Part shown: piece by piece, positions 1 to 5,785 of the stretch
Layout: every line of letters starts with the position of its first letter
Numbering within the stretch: position 1 is the stretch's first letter
Origin: Burkholderiales bacterium
Lineage (GTDB): Bacteria; Pseudomonadota; Gammaproteobacteria; Burkholderiales; Burkholderiaceae_C
Assembly (NCBI GenBank): GCA_947462175.1
Contig: CANHOE010000116.1
Location: 1 to 7,733 of the forward strand
DNA length: 7,733 nt
Reading direction: 5' to 3'
Program-made: the position numbers and the translations under genes
Notes under the pieces: model-generated
Told to the model about the DNA's origin: nothing
The model's database searches: none
What the model saw: the letters and a program-made list of their open reading frames with translations, nothing else

Positions 1-8
1 GCAGCCGG

Positions 9-323
9 TCAACTGCGCAACGCGATCTCATTGCGGACCGACTTCACGCCCTTCACCGACATGGCGAGTTCCTCGGCACGAGTTTTCTCGGTGCTGTTTT
101 TCGCAAAGCCGGACAGCAGCACCGTGCCGTTCAAGGTTTCGACACTGATTGATGTCGCGTCGACATCCTTGTTCTCAACGAAGCGGGCTTTCACCGCCGT
201 GGTGATGGTGGTGTCGTCGATGTAGGCGCCCACGGTCGATTGGTCGCGCGTGACCGCGCACCCAGACATGGTGATCAATGCCATGCAGGCGGCGATGGAA
301 GCGAGGGTGGTGCGTGTGAACAT
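9..323 (-). CDS. BON-domain lipoprotein (OsmY-like, single BON domain)
   Basis: This is a 104-residue envelope protein. Residues 1-22 form a lipoprotein signal peptide: positive MFTR, a hydrophobic stretch, then the lipobox M19-S20-G21-C22, so C22 would be lipidated. Residue +2 is Ala rather than Asp, which by the usual Lol rule favours the outer membrane. Residues about 35-104 form one BON domain, with the typical helix, the 'LNGTVLLSG' strand-turn segment near 64-72, and a closing 'VKSVRNEIAL' strand. BON domains are thought to bind phospholipid or stabilise the envelope, and family members such as OsmY and DolP are stress-linked; OsmY has two BON domains and this protein one. I chose the ATG at 323 because a GAGGAA Shine-Dalgarno lies about 8 bases upstream and because it puts the signal peptide at the N-terminus. 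The frame stays open further upstream without a plausible start. It lies 59 bases after the preceding gene on the same strand, so it is either last in that operon or has its own promoter. Confidence 0.9.
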   Translation of the reverse strand: MFTRTTLASIAACMALITMSGCAVTRDQSTVGAYIDDTTITTAVKARFVENKDVDATSISVETLNGTVLLSGFAKNSTEKTRAEELAMSVKGVKSVRNEIALRS

Positions 324-382
324 GGTGTGATTCCTCGATTTGGTTGGAAGTTGAGTGGATGGAGTGACGTGACGCCGCAGAT

Positions 383-985
383 TCAATGCAGCGTGCTCTG
401 CGACGCGATGCCTTCGGGTTCGGGCGACTGCTCGCCGGGAGCGGTGGAAGCTGGCGGCTTCGTTTCAGGACGCTGCAGGGCTGAATGGACGAGATCGAGC
501 AAGCCTTCGGTCGAAACGCGTGCCAGCAGGGTGGTGACCAACTGTGGCAGGACGCCAGCGTAAAGAGCGCGACGAAGCAGTGCAAAGCGCCACGGCCGCG
601 CCCGCATCAGCAACGCTCCAACAGCTGCCGCACTGAGCACCATCGCCCATGGATGTCGTTCTGTCAGTGGCTTGGCTGTTGAGGTCCCGGTCTTGGCGAA
701 CAACTCGGCAACCGCTCGCAATGGATGGTTGGCCCACCAGTTCGCTGCGCTGTCTATCAGTGGCCCCAGCACCGGCAACGCGGACAGCGCCGCAAGCAAC
801 TCGTCGGATGCTCCCGCGCCACGCTGTGCCGCCTTTGCCGACGCCGACCTCGCGTTGAGCGCCAGCATCTGGTCGCGCATCCGTTGCCTCGACTGCCGCA
901 GTCTTTCCGTGGCACCGAGCACGTTGTCTGCCGACGGCTCTGAGGGCTTGAGGACGGGCTGGCTGATGGAGGGTGGTGTGGCCAT
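383..985 (-). CDS. Uncharacterised 200-residue protein, coupled to the YqjE-like gene
   Basis: I do not recognise a named family. The start is taken as the ATG at 985, which shares its A with the TGA of the upstream gene (TGATG), a strong sign of translational coupling; an adjacent GTG at 988 would add one residue. Residues 1-20 are proline-rich, and about 24-55 is a basic, coil-prone helix (LRQSRQRMRDQM). Residues 86-92 (NHPLRAV) and 110-126 (RHPWAMVLSAAAVGALL) have the same pattern: a basic residue and His-Pro followed by a small-residue hydrophobic helix. The second resembles the C-terminal anchor of the DUF883 protein encoded two genes upstream. A further amphipathic or membrane helix may span 135-158, and the last 30 residues are Pro/Ser/Glu-rich and probably disordered. 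By position it matches yqjK of the enterobacterial yqjDEK locus, but similarity to YqjK was not established. It is likely associated with the inner membrane. Confidence 0.82.
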   Translation of the reverse strand: MATPPSISQPVLKPSEPSADNVLGATERLRQSRQRMRDQMLALNARSASAKAAQRGAGASDELLAALSALPVLGPLIDSAANWWANHPLRAVAELFAKTGTSTAKPLTERHPWAMVLSAAAVGALLMRARPWRFALLRRALYAGVLPQLVTTLLARVSTEGLLDLVHSALQRPETKPPASTAPGEQSPEPEGIASQSTLH

Positions 986-1362
986 CACGGACTGACCTCA
1001 CGCAACATCTCGATGTCAGCGCGAACTTGACCGCGCAAAGCGGAGAACGCGGGTGCGGCGCCGACGGCTCGAGCCGACAGCGCGCACCACAGCGCGATGA
1101 TCGCTGGCAGCCCCGGCACAAGCCACAACGCCCAGGGTGCGTGCAGGTGGTCTGCAGGCGTCACGGCCCAAAGCATCAGTGCCGCACCAGCCAGGACCGC
1201 AGCCACGGCTGCGCAAGAAAGGGCAATTGCCGTTTTCAGGGCGCGCAAGCGAAGCTGCGTGACGGCGTCCGACAACTCGAGCGCAGCCAACGATGCATAG
1301 GCTTCGACGTGATCGGTGATCACGGCAGGCCGATCCACCATGAGTTTGAAGAACGGATGCAT
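985..1362 (-). CDS. YqjE-like 'phage holin family' membrane protein
   Basis: This is a 125-residue integral membrane protein. The N-terminal 40 residues form an amphipathic helix (ITDHVEAYASLAALELSDAV), followed by two membrane helices at about 44-67 and 75-96 separated by a short loop (TPADHLH). The C-terminal tail is cytoplasmic and charged. This layout, directly after a DUF883 gene, matches the YqjE / Phage_holin_3_6 (Actinobacterial holin X) superfamily. The 'holin' label comes from the fold; nothing nearby suggests a phage or a lysis role. The ATG at 1362 has no strong Shine-Dalgarno, and an alternative in-frame ATG at 1341 (residue 8) is no better. The gene follows the DUF883 gene by 47 bases, and its TGA overlaps the start of the next gene, so the three are probably one operon. 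Its molecular function is unknown. Confidence 0.85.
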   Translation of the reverse strand: MHPFFKLMVDRPAVITDHVEAYASLAALELSDAVTQLRLRALKTAIALSCAAVAAVLAGAALMLWAVTPADHLHAPWALWLVPGLPAIIALWCALSARAVGAAPAFSALRGQVRADIEMLREVSP

Positions 1363-1409
1363 CGTTTGATCGTTTTCGACTCAGGTTGGACAGGCTGCCT
1401 CGTACGTGA

Positions 1410-1778
1410 TCAGTCGCGATGGCGTGAGCGGCTCAACAAGCTGATGACAGTGACCAGCGCAGCGCCAGCGGCGGCGGCAATCAGCATGGCCTTGACTGGC
1501 TCGTCCTTGATGTAATTGACCGTGCTGTCGGATGCCTGCGCGGCTCGCTCACGGAGGTGGCGCGAGGTGTCGCGAGCGCTGTCCAGGCCGCGGCGGGCGA
1601 TCGACTCGGCGTCCTTCGCCCAACGTTCCATCACGGGCTTGGCGGCACTCACTGCGCTATGGGCCTTCGCGGCCAGCTGATCGTGACCCTGCTGCGCGAC
1701 GCCATCGAGTTGATCGACAGCAAGATCGGCAGAGCGGGCGGCGCCTTCGACGAACTGAGTGGGCGTGGGCATGTTCAT
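1410..1778 (-). CDS. DUF883 family protein (YqjD/ElaB-like), C-terminal membrane anchor
   Basis: This protein has 122 residues. Residues about 10-85 are a long Ala-, Gln- and Asp-rich amphipathic helical region without Pro or Gly clusters apart from a KPVMERW segment. Residues 88-95 (NYIKDEPV) lead into the signature C-terminal anchor at 96-116 (KAMLIAAAAGAALVTVISLL), an Ala/Gly membrane helix followed by the basic tail SRSRHRD. That arrangement is typical of DUF883. In E. coli, YqjD and ElaB are stationary-phase inner-membrane proteins, and YqjD has been reported to tether ribosomes; that role is known for the family and is only inferred here. I chose the ATG at 1778 because AAGGAAAA sits about 7 bases upstream; a second ATG two codons later (1772) is less well placed. 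The frame stays open upstream to 2057, but that part only shadows the DUF1328 gene. It is probably the first gene of the DUF883/YqjE/unknown operon. Confidence 0.92.
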   Translation of the reverse strand: MNMPTPTQFVEGAARSADLAVDQLDGVAQQGHDQLAAKAHSAVSAAKPVMERWAKDAESIARRGLDSARDTSRHLRERAAQASDSTVNYIKDEPVKAMLIAAAAGAALVTVISLLSRSRHRD

Positions 1779-1823
1779 GATGTTTTCCTTGAGTGAGTGG
1801 AGCGGAGTGAGAGCGGGGTTGAG

Positions 1824-1840
1824 CACAGTCCAGGACTGTG
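1824..1840. repeat. 17-base inverted repeat between the DUF1328 and DUF883 genes
   Basis: CACAGTCC-A-GGACTGTG on the plus strand is a perfect inverted repeat with 8-base arms around one central base; as RNA it would be a 7-bp stem with a 3-base loop. It starts 6 bases after the DUF1328 stop codon and ends 45 bases before the DUF883 start on the minus strand. It could be a weak or Rho-dependent terminator, an mRNA-stabilising hairpin, or a dimeric regulator's operator. No T-run follows on either strand, so a classic intrinsic terminator is unlikely. Confidence 0.5.
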
Positions 1841-1846
1841 TGGGGG

Positions 1847-2008
1847 CTACTTCTTCATCTGGCCGAGCAGGAAGCTGCCAATCGCGAGAACGAGAAAGAT
1901 CACGAACAGGACCTTGGCGATGCCAACGGCGCTGGCGGCAATGCCTCCAAAGCCGAACAGCGCGGCGATCAAGGCGATGACGAAGAAAACGACGGCGTAA
2001 TGCAGCAT
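1847..2008 (-). CDS. DUF1328 family small membrane protein (YtjA-like)
   Basis: This is a 53-residue, almost wholly hydrophobic protein. It has two membrane helices, about residues 3-18 (HYAVVFFVIALIAALF) and 29-48 (GIAKVLFVIFLVLAIGSFLL), joined by the glycine/alanine turn FGFGGIAASAVG that is the hallmark of DUF1328, and it ends in the basic tail QMKK. Length and layout match the family closely. Function is unknown; family members are often found among envelope-stress genes. I chose the ATG at 2008 because AGGAG lies 6 bases upstream; the in-frame ATG at 2014 directly abuts that Shine-Dalgarno and so is less likely. The gene lies 192 bases downstream of the histidine kinase stop and 68 bases upstream of the DUF883 gene. 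It may have its own promoter in the preceding gap. Confidence 0.92.
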   Translation of the reverse strand: MLHYAVVFFVIALIAALFGFGGIAASAVGIAKVLFVIFLVLAIGSFLLGQMKK

Positions 2009-2200
2009 GAACATCTCCTGGGTTGACGGGCGGTGCATGCGGCATGAGGCACATCACGCAGAGCCAGTGTCATTGGCAGGGGGTGTTCCACCGATAGTCC
2101 GGCTGGCCTTGTCGGCGTCGGCCAATTCGGCACGCGCCTGTAGGAAGGCGACCACAAGGAGGAGGGTGTGATGAATGCGGCCGCGTCAGCCGCAGGGCGG
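2009..2200 (-). other. Gap between the kinase stop and the DUF1328 start
   Basis: This 192-base gap is the largest on the left side and the natural place for a promoter driving the envelope genes. I could not find a convincing -35/-10 pair on the minus strand. A GGAAC motif, as used by ECF sigma factors at -35, occurs near 2084-2088, but no matching -10 stands at the right distance. It also holds a possible short reading frame (2054-2155) and a GC-rich hairpin (2176-2194), each described separately. Confidence 0.4.
2176..2194 (-). terminator. Possible GC-rich hairpin after the histidine kinase gene
   Basis: TGCGGC and GCCGCA form 6-base arms around a 7-base loop, 6 bases past the kinase stop codon on the minus strand. 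The position suits a transcription end. However, the following bases (TTCATCACACC) are not a T-run, and the embedded GCGGCCGC offers a competing fold. This is weak support for a terminator. Confidence 0.25.
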
Positions 2201-3550
2201 TCAGACCTGGGTGGGTAACCAGGCCTCGACCGAAGTGCCAGCTCCAGGCTGACTGACGAGCGTCACCTCTCCACCCTCGGCCTCCACGCGGTAGCGCATG
2301 CCAAGCAGGCCGTGCGCCGCCTGTCTGGGGACGGAGGTGTCGAAGCCGCAGCCGTTGTCGCGCACTGCAACGGTTACCACGCCATCGTGTTGTGACAACT
2401 CGACCCAGACCTCTGTCGCTTTCGCGTACTTCGCGATGTTGGTCAATGCCTCCTGAACCAGTCGATAAGTCGTCAGCTCACCCGACGGGCTCAGGTCGGT
2501 CGGCGCGAGCTTGACGTGGATGTTCAAGCCTGACGCCGCAGCGAACTCGCCGGCGATGATCTCCAATGCTGCGACCAAGCCCAGATTGCTCAACGAGGAC
2601 GGGCGCAGGTTTTCGATGATCTGCCGCTTCAACGCGATGCCGTCATTGAGCAGCTTGTTCAGATGCAACAGACGTTCGGTGACTTCGGGTGTCATCGTGC
2701 CGAGCCGTGCCTTCAGCCGGGCAGCATCGAGTTTCGCTGCCGTCAGCAGGGCGCCGAGTTCATCGTGCAGTTCGCGCGCGAGCCGACTGCGCTCGTCTTC
2801 GCGAGCGGTCTGCAGATGCTGGGCGAGTTCGGTGAGCTGCGCGGTTCGAGTCTTCACCTCGACTTCGAGGCGGTCACGTTCGACCTGCACGGCGAGCTTC
2901 TGCTCGATTTGCACCCGAGTCAGCACCAGGCTCTGCCGGAAATACAGCGACACCGCCAGAAGACTGATCAGCGTGGTCAGCGCCACACCGATGCGGTTGA
3001 TCAGCAAGGTGCGTTGAACGCCTTCCCGCATTTGTGTAACGCGTTGCGACTCGAGGTCCAGCAGGGCGCGCGACGCCACCCGGAGACCTTCCATCTTCTC
3101 CTGGCCAATGTTGGTCAGCATCATCTCGCGCCAGGCGTCCTGCTTGCCCTCGTCGTACAGACGCATCGTGGTTGCCAGCTCGGACAGCTTCTGCGCGCTG
3201 AGCGCCGCGAGTTGCTTGACCAGCGGCTGGCCGACCGGGTCATCTCGGTAGTACTCGGTCAGGAGGTGCAGCGAAGCGTCGACTTGTGCGAGCGAATCTC
3301 GGTAGGGCTTCAAGTAGTCGTCGCGGCCAGTGATCAGGTAGCCGCGTTGGCCGGTTTCTGCATCGACCAGATGGCGCCACAGCGACTGGATTTCGGTGCG
3401 AGTTGCTGCCATCGACGTCAGACGGTGCATCGACTCCGACGCCGACCGGTATGAGGTTTCGCTGATGACGAGCAGCATCAGCGCGGCGATGCAGGCCAGC
3501 GGAAACGCATACGCGCTCCGACCGACGCGCTTGAGCAGGCTCATCCACAT
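2201..3550 (-). CDS. Membrane sensor histidine kinase, CHASE3 plus NarX-type core
   Basis: This 449-residue kinase would autophosphorylate on histidine and pass phosphate to a NarL-type regulator. Its layout is: membrane helix 1 at about 12-30; a periplasmic CHASE3-like sensor at about 40-180 with the signature DAETGQRGYLITG (63-75); membrane helix 2 at about 183-204; a coiled coil at about 212-255; a HisKA_3 dimerisation domain with RELHDELG, the phospho-acceptor being H262; and a HATPase domain with the N-box around E367-N371, G1 box D398-N-G-C-G402 and G2 box GLLGMR (414-419). All catalytic motifs are present. There is no receiver or PAS domain. The start is the ATG at 3550; another ATG at 3544 is possible, and neither has a strong Shine-Dalgarno. 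It is divergent from the response regulator gene 50 bases away, its likely partner. The signal sensed is unknown; CHASE3 ligands are generally undefined. Confidence 0.93.
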   Translation of the reverse strand: MWMSLLKRVGRSAYAFPLACIAALMLLVISETSYRSASESMHRLTSMAATRTEIQSLWRHLVDAETGQRGYLITGRDDYLKPYRDSLAQVDASLHLLTEYYRDDPVGQPLVKQLAALSAQKLSELATTMRLYDEGKQDAWREMMLTNIGQEKMEGLRVASRALLDLESQRVTQMREGVQRTLLINRIGVALTTLISLLAVSLYFRQSLVLTRVQIEQKLAVQVERDRLEVEVKTRTAQLTELAQHLQTAREDERSRLARELHDELGALLTAAKLDAARLKARLGTMTPEVTERLLHLNKLLNDGIALKRQIIENLRPSSLSNLGLVAALEIIAGEFAAASGLNIHVKLAPTDLSPSGELTTYRLVQEALTNIAKYAKATEVWVELSQHDGVVTVAVRDNGCGFDTSVPRQAAHGLLGMRYRVEAEGGEVTLVSQPGAGTSVEAWLPTQV

Positions 3551-3600
3551 GGTGTTGCTCTAGACTGCAGCTTCCAACTTGCATCCCGACGAGCCGCACC
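3551..3600. promoter_or_regulatory. Divergent intergenic region between kinase and response regulator
   Basis: Fifty bases separate the two divergent start codons, so the promoters and 5' leaders must overlap each other or reach into the coding regions. Neither start has a good Shine-Dalgarno. I could not identify a reliable -35/-10 pair on either strand. The stretch contains two adjacent six-base palindromes (TCTAGA, CTGCAG), which is not enough to call an operator. The regulatory role is inferred from gene orientation alone. Confidence 0.5.
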
Positions 3601-4233
3601 ATGATTCGCATTGCCATCGTCGACGACCACGCCATCGTGCGCACCGGGCTGCGCCAGTTTCTTTCCGAGGAGATCGGCCTGACGGTCGTGGCCGAGGCAT
3701 CGAACGGGCGTGAAGCGATCGACATCGTGCGTGCCGGCGGTGTCGACGTGATGCTGGTCGATCTCTCCATGCCCGACCAGAGCGGCGTTGAGGTGCTGGC
3801 GGCCATCAAGGCGCGCGCGCCTGATTTGCCGGTGCTGATCCTCAGTGGATTTCCCGAGCAACACTATGCGACCACCATGCTCAGGCAGGGCGCGGCTGGC
3901 TACCTGAACAAGGACTGCGAACCCGAGGAGATCGCCAAGGCGATCCGCACGGTGTTCAGAGGTCGCAAGTACATCACTTCGGGCGTGGCTGAATTGCTGG
4001 CCGACGGATTGGCCGATGGTGGGGACAAGCTGTCTCATGAACTGCTCTCGGAGCGTGAACTGCAAGTGTTCCTGCGGCTGGCCAAGGGCGAGGCGATCGG
4101 CGCCATGGCGGTCAGCATGTCGCTGAGCGTGAAGACGGTCAGCACCTACCGCACCCGGGTGATGGAAAAGATGAGGCTCGAATCGAACAGCGATCTGACC
4201 TATTACGCACTGAAGAACGGGCTCATTCAGTAG
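3601..4233 (+). CDS. NarL/FixJ-family response regulator (receiver plus LuxR-type HTH)
   Basis: This 210-residue transcription factor is the only plus-strand gene. The receiver domain spans 1-120, with acidic D8/D9 (IVDDH), phospho-acceptor D54 (MLVDLSMPD), the switch residue S82 (ILSGF) and K104 (LNKD). After a linker (about 121-145), the LuxR-type helix-turn-helix spans about 147-208, with LSERELQVFLRLAKGEAI and the recognition helix region SVKTVSTYRTRVMEKM. All key residues are present, so it should be phosphorylated and bind DNA. It is the natural partner of the divergent NarX-type kinase, since HisKA_3 kinases usually work with NarL-type regulators. The start is the ATG at 3601, where the family normally begins (MIRIAIVDDH); the Shine-Dalgarno is weak. 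Its targets are unknown, but the neighbouring envelope-gene run and its own divergent promoter are obvious candidates. Confidence 0.95.
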   Translation: MIRIAIVDDHAIVRTGLRQFLSEEIGLTVVAEASNGREAIDIVRAGGVDVMLVDLSMPDQSGVEVLAAIKARAPDLPVLILSGFPEQHYATTMLRQGAAGYLNKDCEPEEIAKAIRTVFRGRKYITSGVAELLADGLADGGDKLSHELLSERELQVFLRLAKGEAIGAMAVSMSLSVKTVSTYRTRVMEKMRLESNSDLTYYALKNGLIQ

Positions 4234-4258
4234 CTCAACAGCTTGGCGGCGTTGGGTG

Positions 4259-4669
4259 TTACGTCAGCGCGGCGAAACCACTGTTGCCGGAATCGCCCTC
4301 TGACAGGCGCATGCAGTAGGCCATCAACGCATCGATCTCGTTGGATTTGTCGAACACACGGTCGGCACCGAGCTCAATGCACTTTCGGCGCATGTCCGTC
4401 GTCGCGTAATTGCTGAGCACGACAAGCTTCGTGGGTTTGTCGTGTTCACGCGCCGCCTTCAGCACCCCCAGCCCCGACCCCTGTGCCAGAAACACATCGA
4501 CGATCATCAGGTCGCAATCGTTCATACCGCTGGCCAGCCATTGCACTGCAGTGTTTTCATCGGCCGCGGTGCCCACCACGTCAACACTCACCAGTTCCTC
4601 CAAGGCAGCGATCAGGTTCTCGCGGATGACCGGGCTGTCTTCAACGATGTAGGTTTTCAGGTATCCCAT
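4259..4669 (-). CDS. Stand-alone response regulator receiver protein
   Basis: This 136-residue protein is one receiver domain with no output domain. It shows E10/D11 (YIVEDSPVIRENL), phospho-acceptor D58 (LMIVDVFLAQGSG), switch residue S86 (VVLSNYA) and K108 (VFDKS), so the phosphorylation site is complete. The usual DxxMP loop after the aspartate is replaced by D-VFLAQGSG. The 25-residue C-terminal tail (MRLSEGDSGNSGFAALT) is probably unstructured. I placed the start at the ATG at 4669 because the domain begins immediately after it. The frame is open up to 4750 with further ATGs at 4741 and 4750, and none of these starts has a clear Shine-Dalgarno. It converges on the LuxR-type regulator, with 25 bases between the stops. 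Such proteins act as phosphate sinks, relay intermediates or protein-binding switches; which applies here cannot be told. Confidence 0.88.
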   Translation of the reverse strand: MGYLKTYIVEDSPVIRENLIAALEELVSVDVVGTAADENTAVQWLASGMNDCDLMIVDVFLAQGSGLGVLKAAREHDKPTKLVVLSNYATTDMRRKCIELGADRVFDKSNEIDALMAYCMRLSEGDSGNSGFAALT

Positions 4670-4776
4670 GCGTACGATGAAGCAATGAGGGGGAAGTTGG
4701 CGGCCAGGTCGGATTCTCAGGCGTTCGCTGGAGAACGCCATGACGTACAAACCACGCTGTGCCTGTCAGACTTTTC

Positions 4777-5736
4777 CTACACAACCGGCAAGGCTGTCGC
4801 CCCAGGTGGAGTCGGGTACCAAGGCTTGGCGACCACCCGACGCACCGTGACCGAGGCGTCCATTCCCGCATAGGCATCGGGGTCGCCGAACCAACTGCCC
4901 GACACCGGCGCGGCCTGGCTCGGGTCTCGTGCGACGCCGACGCGGATCAGCTGGTTCCCGCCGAGGAAATTGTTGGTGGGGTCAAAAGGTACCCAGCCAG
5001 CGCCTGGCAGATAGGCCTGCAGCCAGGCATGGGTGCTGCCTGCGCCCTGAGTGACCTGCGGGCAGTCCGGCGAACCTGGGGCTGATGAATCGGTGTCGAG
5101 CGCCGGGTCGTAGAGGTAGCCCGAGACGAACCGGGTCGCGACGCCCAGTCGGCGTGCGGCCTCCATCATCAGCAGCGCGAAATCGCGGCAAGTGCCGCTG
5201 CCCAACTTCAAGGTGTCGAGCGGGGACTGGGTGCCTTCCTCCTCGCGGCTGCTGTACACCAGATGGTTTCGGATGTGCTCGTTCATGGCGACCAGCAGGT
5301 CGCGAGTTCGCGACGGGCCATCGGTGCGGATGAACTGGCGCGCCCAGGCCATCAGCTCGCCCTGTGGGTCCTCGTGGTGAGGGCGCAGGTACATCTCCAG
5401 GTCGAAGCGCTCGTCGGGCGTATAGGCGAACGGGAAGAACTCGCTGGCCTTTGAAACCGGCAGTTCGAGGTTGTAGTTGTGCGCATGCTCGATGGTGAAC
5501 GAGCACACGATGCGAAGCTCCAGCGCCGAGCTCAACGGCTGAACCAGCGCCACCGAATTGGAGTGCGGATCCTGGATCATCCTGATGATCGATTCCGGGC
5601 CGACCTGCAGATCGGTGGCCAGCACGCGCAGGTCGTGGCTGTCGCGCGGCCTGAACATCACTCGGTGCTCACCGAAGCTGACCGGCTTCTTGTAGCGATA
5701 CACCGTGGTGTGCGTGATGCTGTACTGGATGGACAT
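4777..5736 (-). CDS. Transglutaminase-like family protein
   Basis: This 319-residue protein has a bacterial transglutaminase-like N-terminal beta domain (about residues 3-95, from YSITHTTVYRYKKPVSFGEHRVMFRPRD) followed by a transglutaminase core (about 140-260). The catalytic triad is visible: C183 in GSGTCRDFA, H236 in STHAWLQAY and D252 in PFDPTNN. Proteins of this class have a papain-like fold and mostly act as putative peptidases or amide-transfer enzymes; their substrates are generally unknown. There is no signal peptide or membrane helix, so it is probably cytoplasmic. The start is the ATG at 5736, with a weak AGGCG about 7 bases upstream. It lies 49 bases downstream of the FKBP gene on the same strand and may be co-transcribed with it. 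In many bacteria such genes sit with alpha-E and circularly permuted ATP-grasp genes; neither partner is in this window. Confidence 0.93.
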   Translation of the reverse strand: MSIQYSITHTTVYRYKKPVSFGEHRVMFRPRDSHDLRVLATDLQVGPESIIRMIQDPHSNSVALVQPLSSALELRIVCSFTIEHAHNYNLELPVSKASEFFPFAYTPDERFDLEMYLRPHHEDPQGELMAWARQFIRTDGPSRTRDLLVAMNEHIRNHLVYSSREEEGTQSPLDTLKLGSGTCRDFALLMMEAARRLGVATRFVSGYLYDPALDTDSSAPGSPDCPQVTQGAGSTHAWLQAYLPGAGWVPFDPTNNFLGGNQLIRVGVARDPSQAAPVSGSWFGDPDAYAGMDASVTVRRVVAKPWYPTPPGATALPVV

Positions 5737-5785
5737 GTCCGCGCCTGGCTGCTGCTGTCAGTTGTCGAGCCGCGGCAACCGCACG

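Noticed and set aside
465..1121. 218-codon minus-strand frame overlapping the 200-residue protein and the holin-like gene
   Set aside because: Its composition is Arg-, Cys- and Ser-heavy with no helical pattern. The chosen frames instead show membrane helices and a clean TGATG junction.
1312..1321. GTGATCAC palindrome with a nearby GTGATC copy
   Set aside because: It is internal to the holin-like coding region and explained by codons for the Ile-Thr-Asp-His segment; no regulatory context.
985..1362. A phage lysis holin, suggesting a prophage
   Set aside because: Only the fold-level family name points to phage. There is no endolysin, spanin, integrase or structural gene nearby, and the position after a DUF883 gene matches the chromosomal yqjDE arrangement.
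2663..3454. 263-codon open frame on the plus strand opposite the histidine kinase
   Set aside because: It is antisense to a kinase with every domain and motif intact. Its predicted product is rich in His, Gln and Arg with no recognisable domain, as expected from the reverse frame of GC-rich coding DNA.
3240..4065. Minus-strand open frames spanning the regulator gene and the kinase start (3240-3809, 3541-4065)
   Set aside because: They overlap the response regulator on the opposite strand and read as low-complexity Arg/Ser/His sequence. The receiver and HTH motifs of the plus-strand gene are unambiguous.
4234..4258. Possible bidirectional terminator between the convergent regulator and receiver genes
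   Set aside because: The 25-base gap contains no convincing stem-loop and no T-run on either strand.
4982..5506. 174-codon minus-strand frame within the transglutaminase gene
   Set aside because: It is a +1/-1 shadow of the transglutaminase frame, rich in Pro and Arg. The real frame holds the catalytic Cys, His and Asp.
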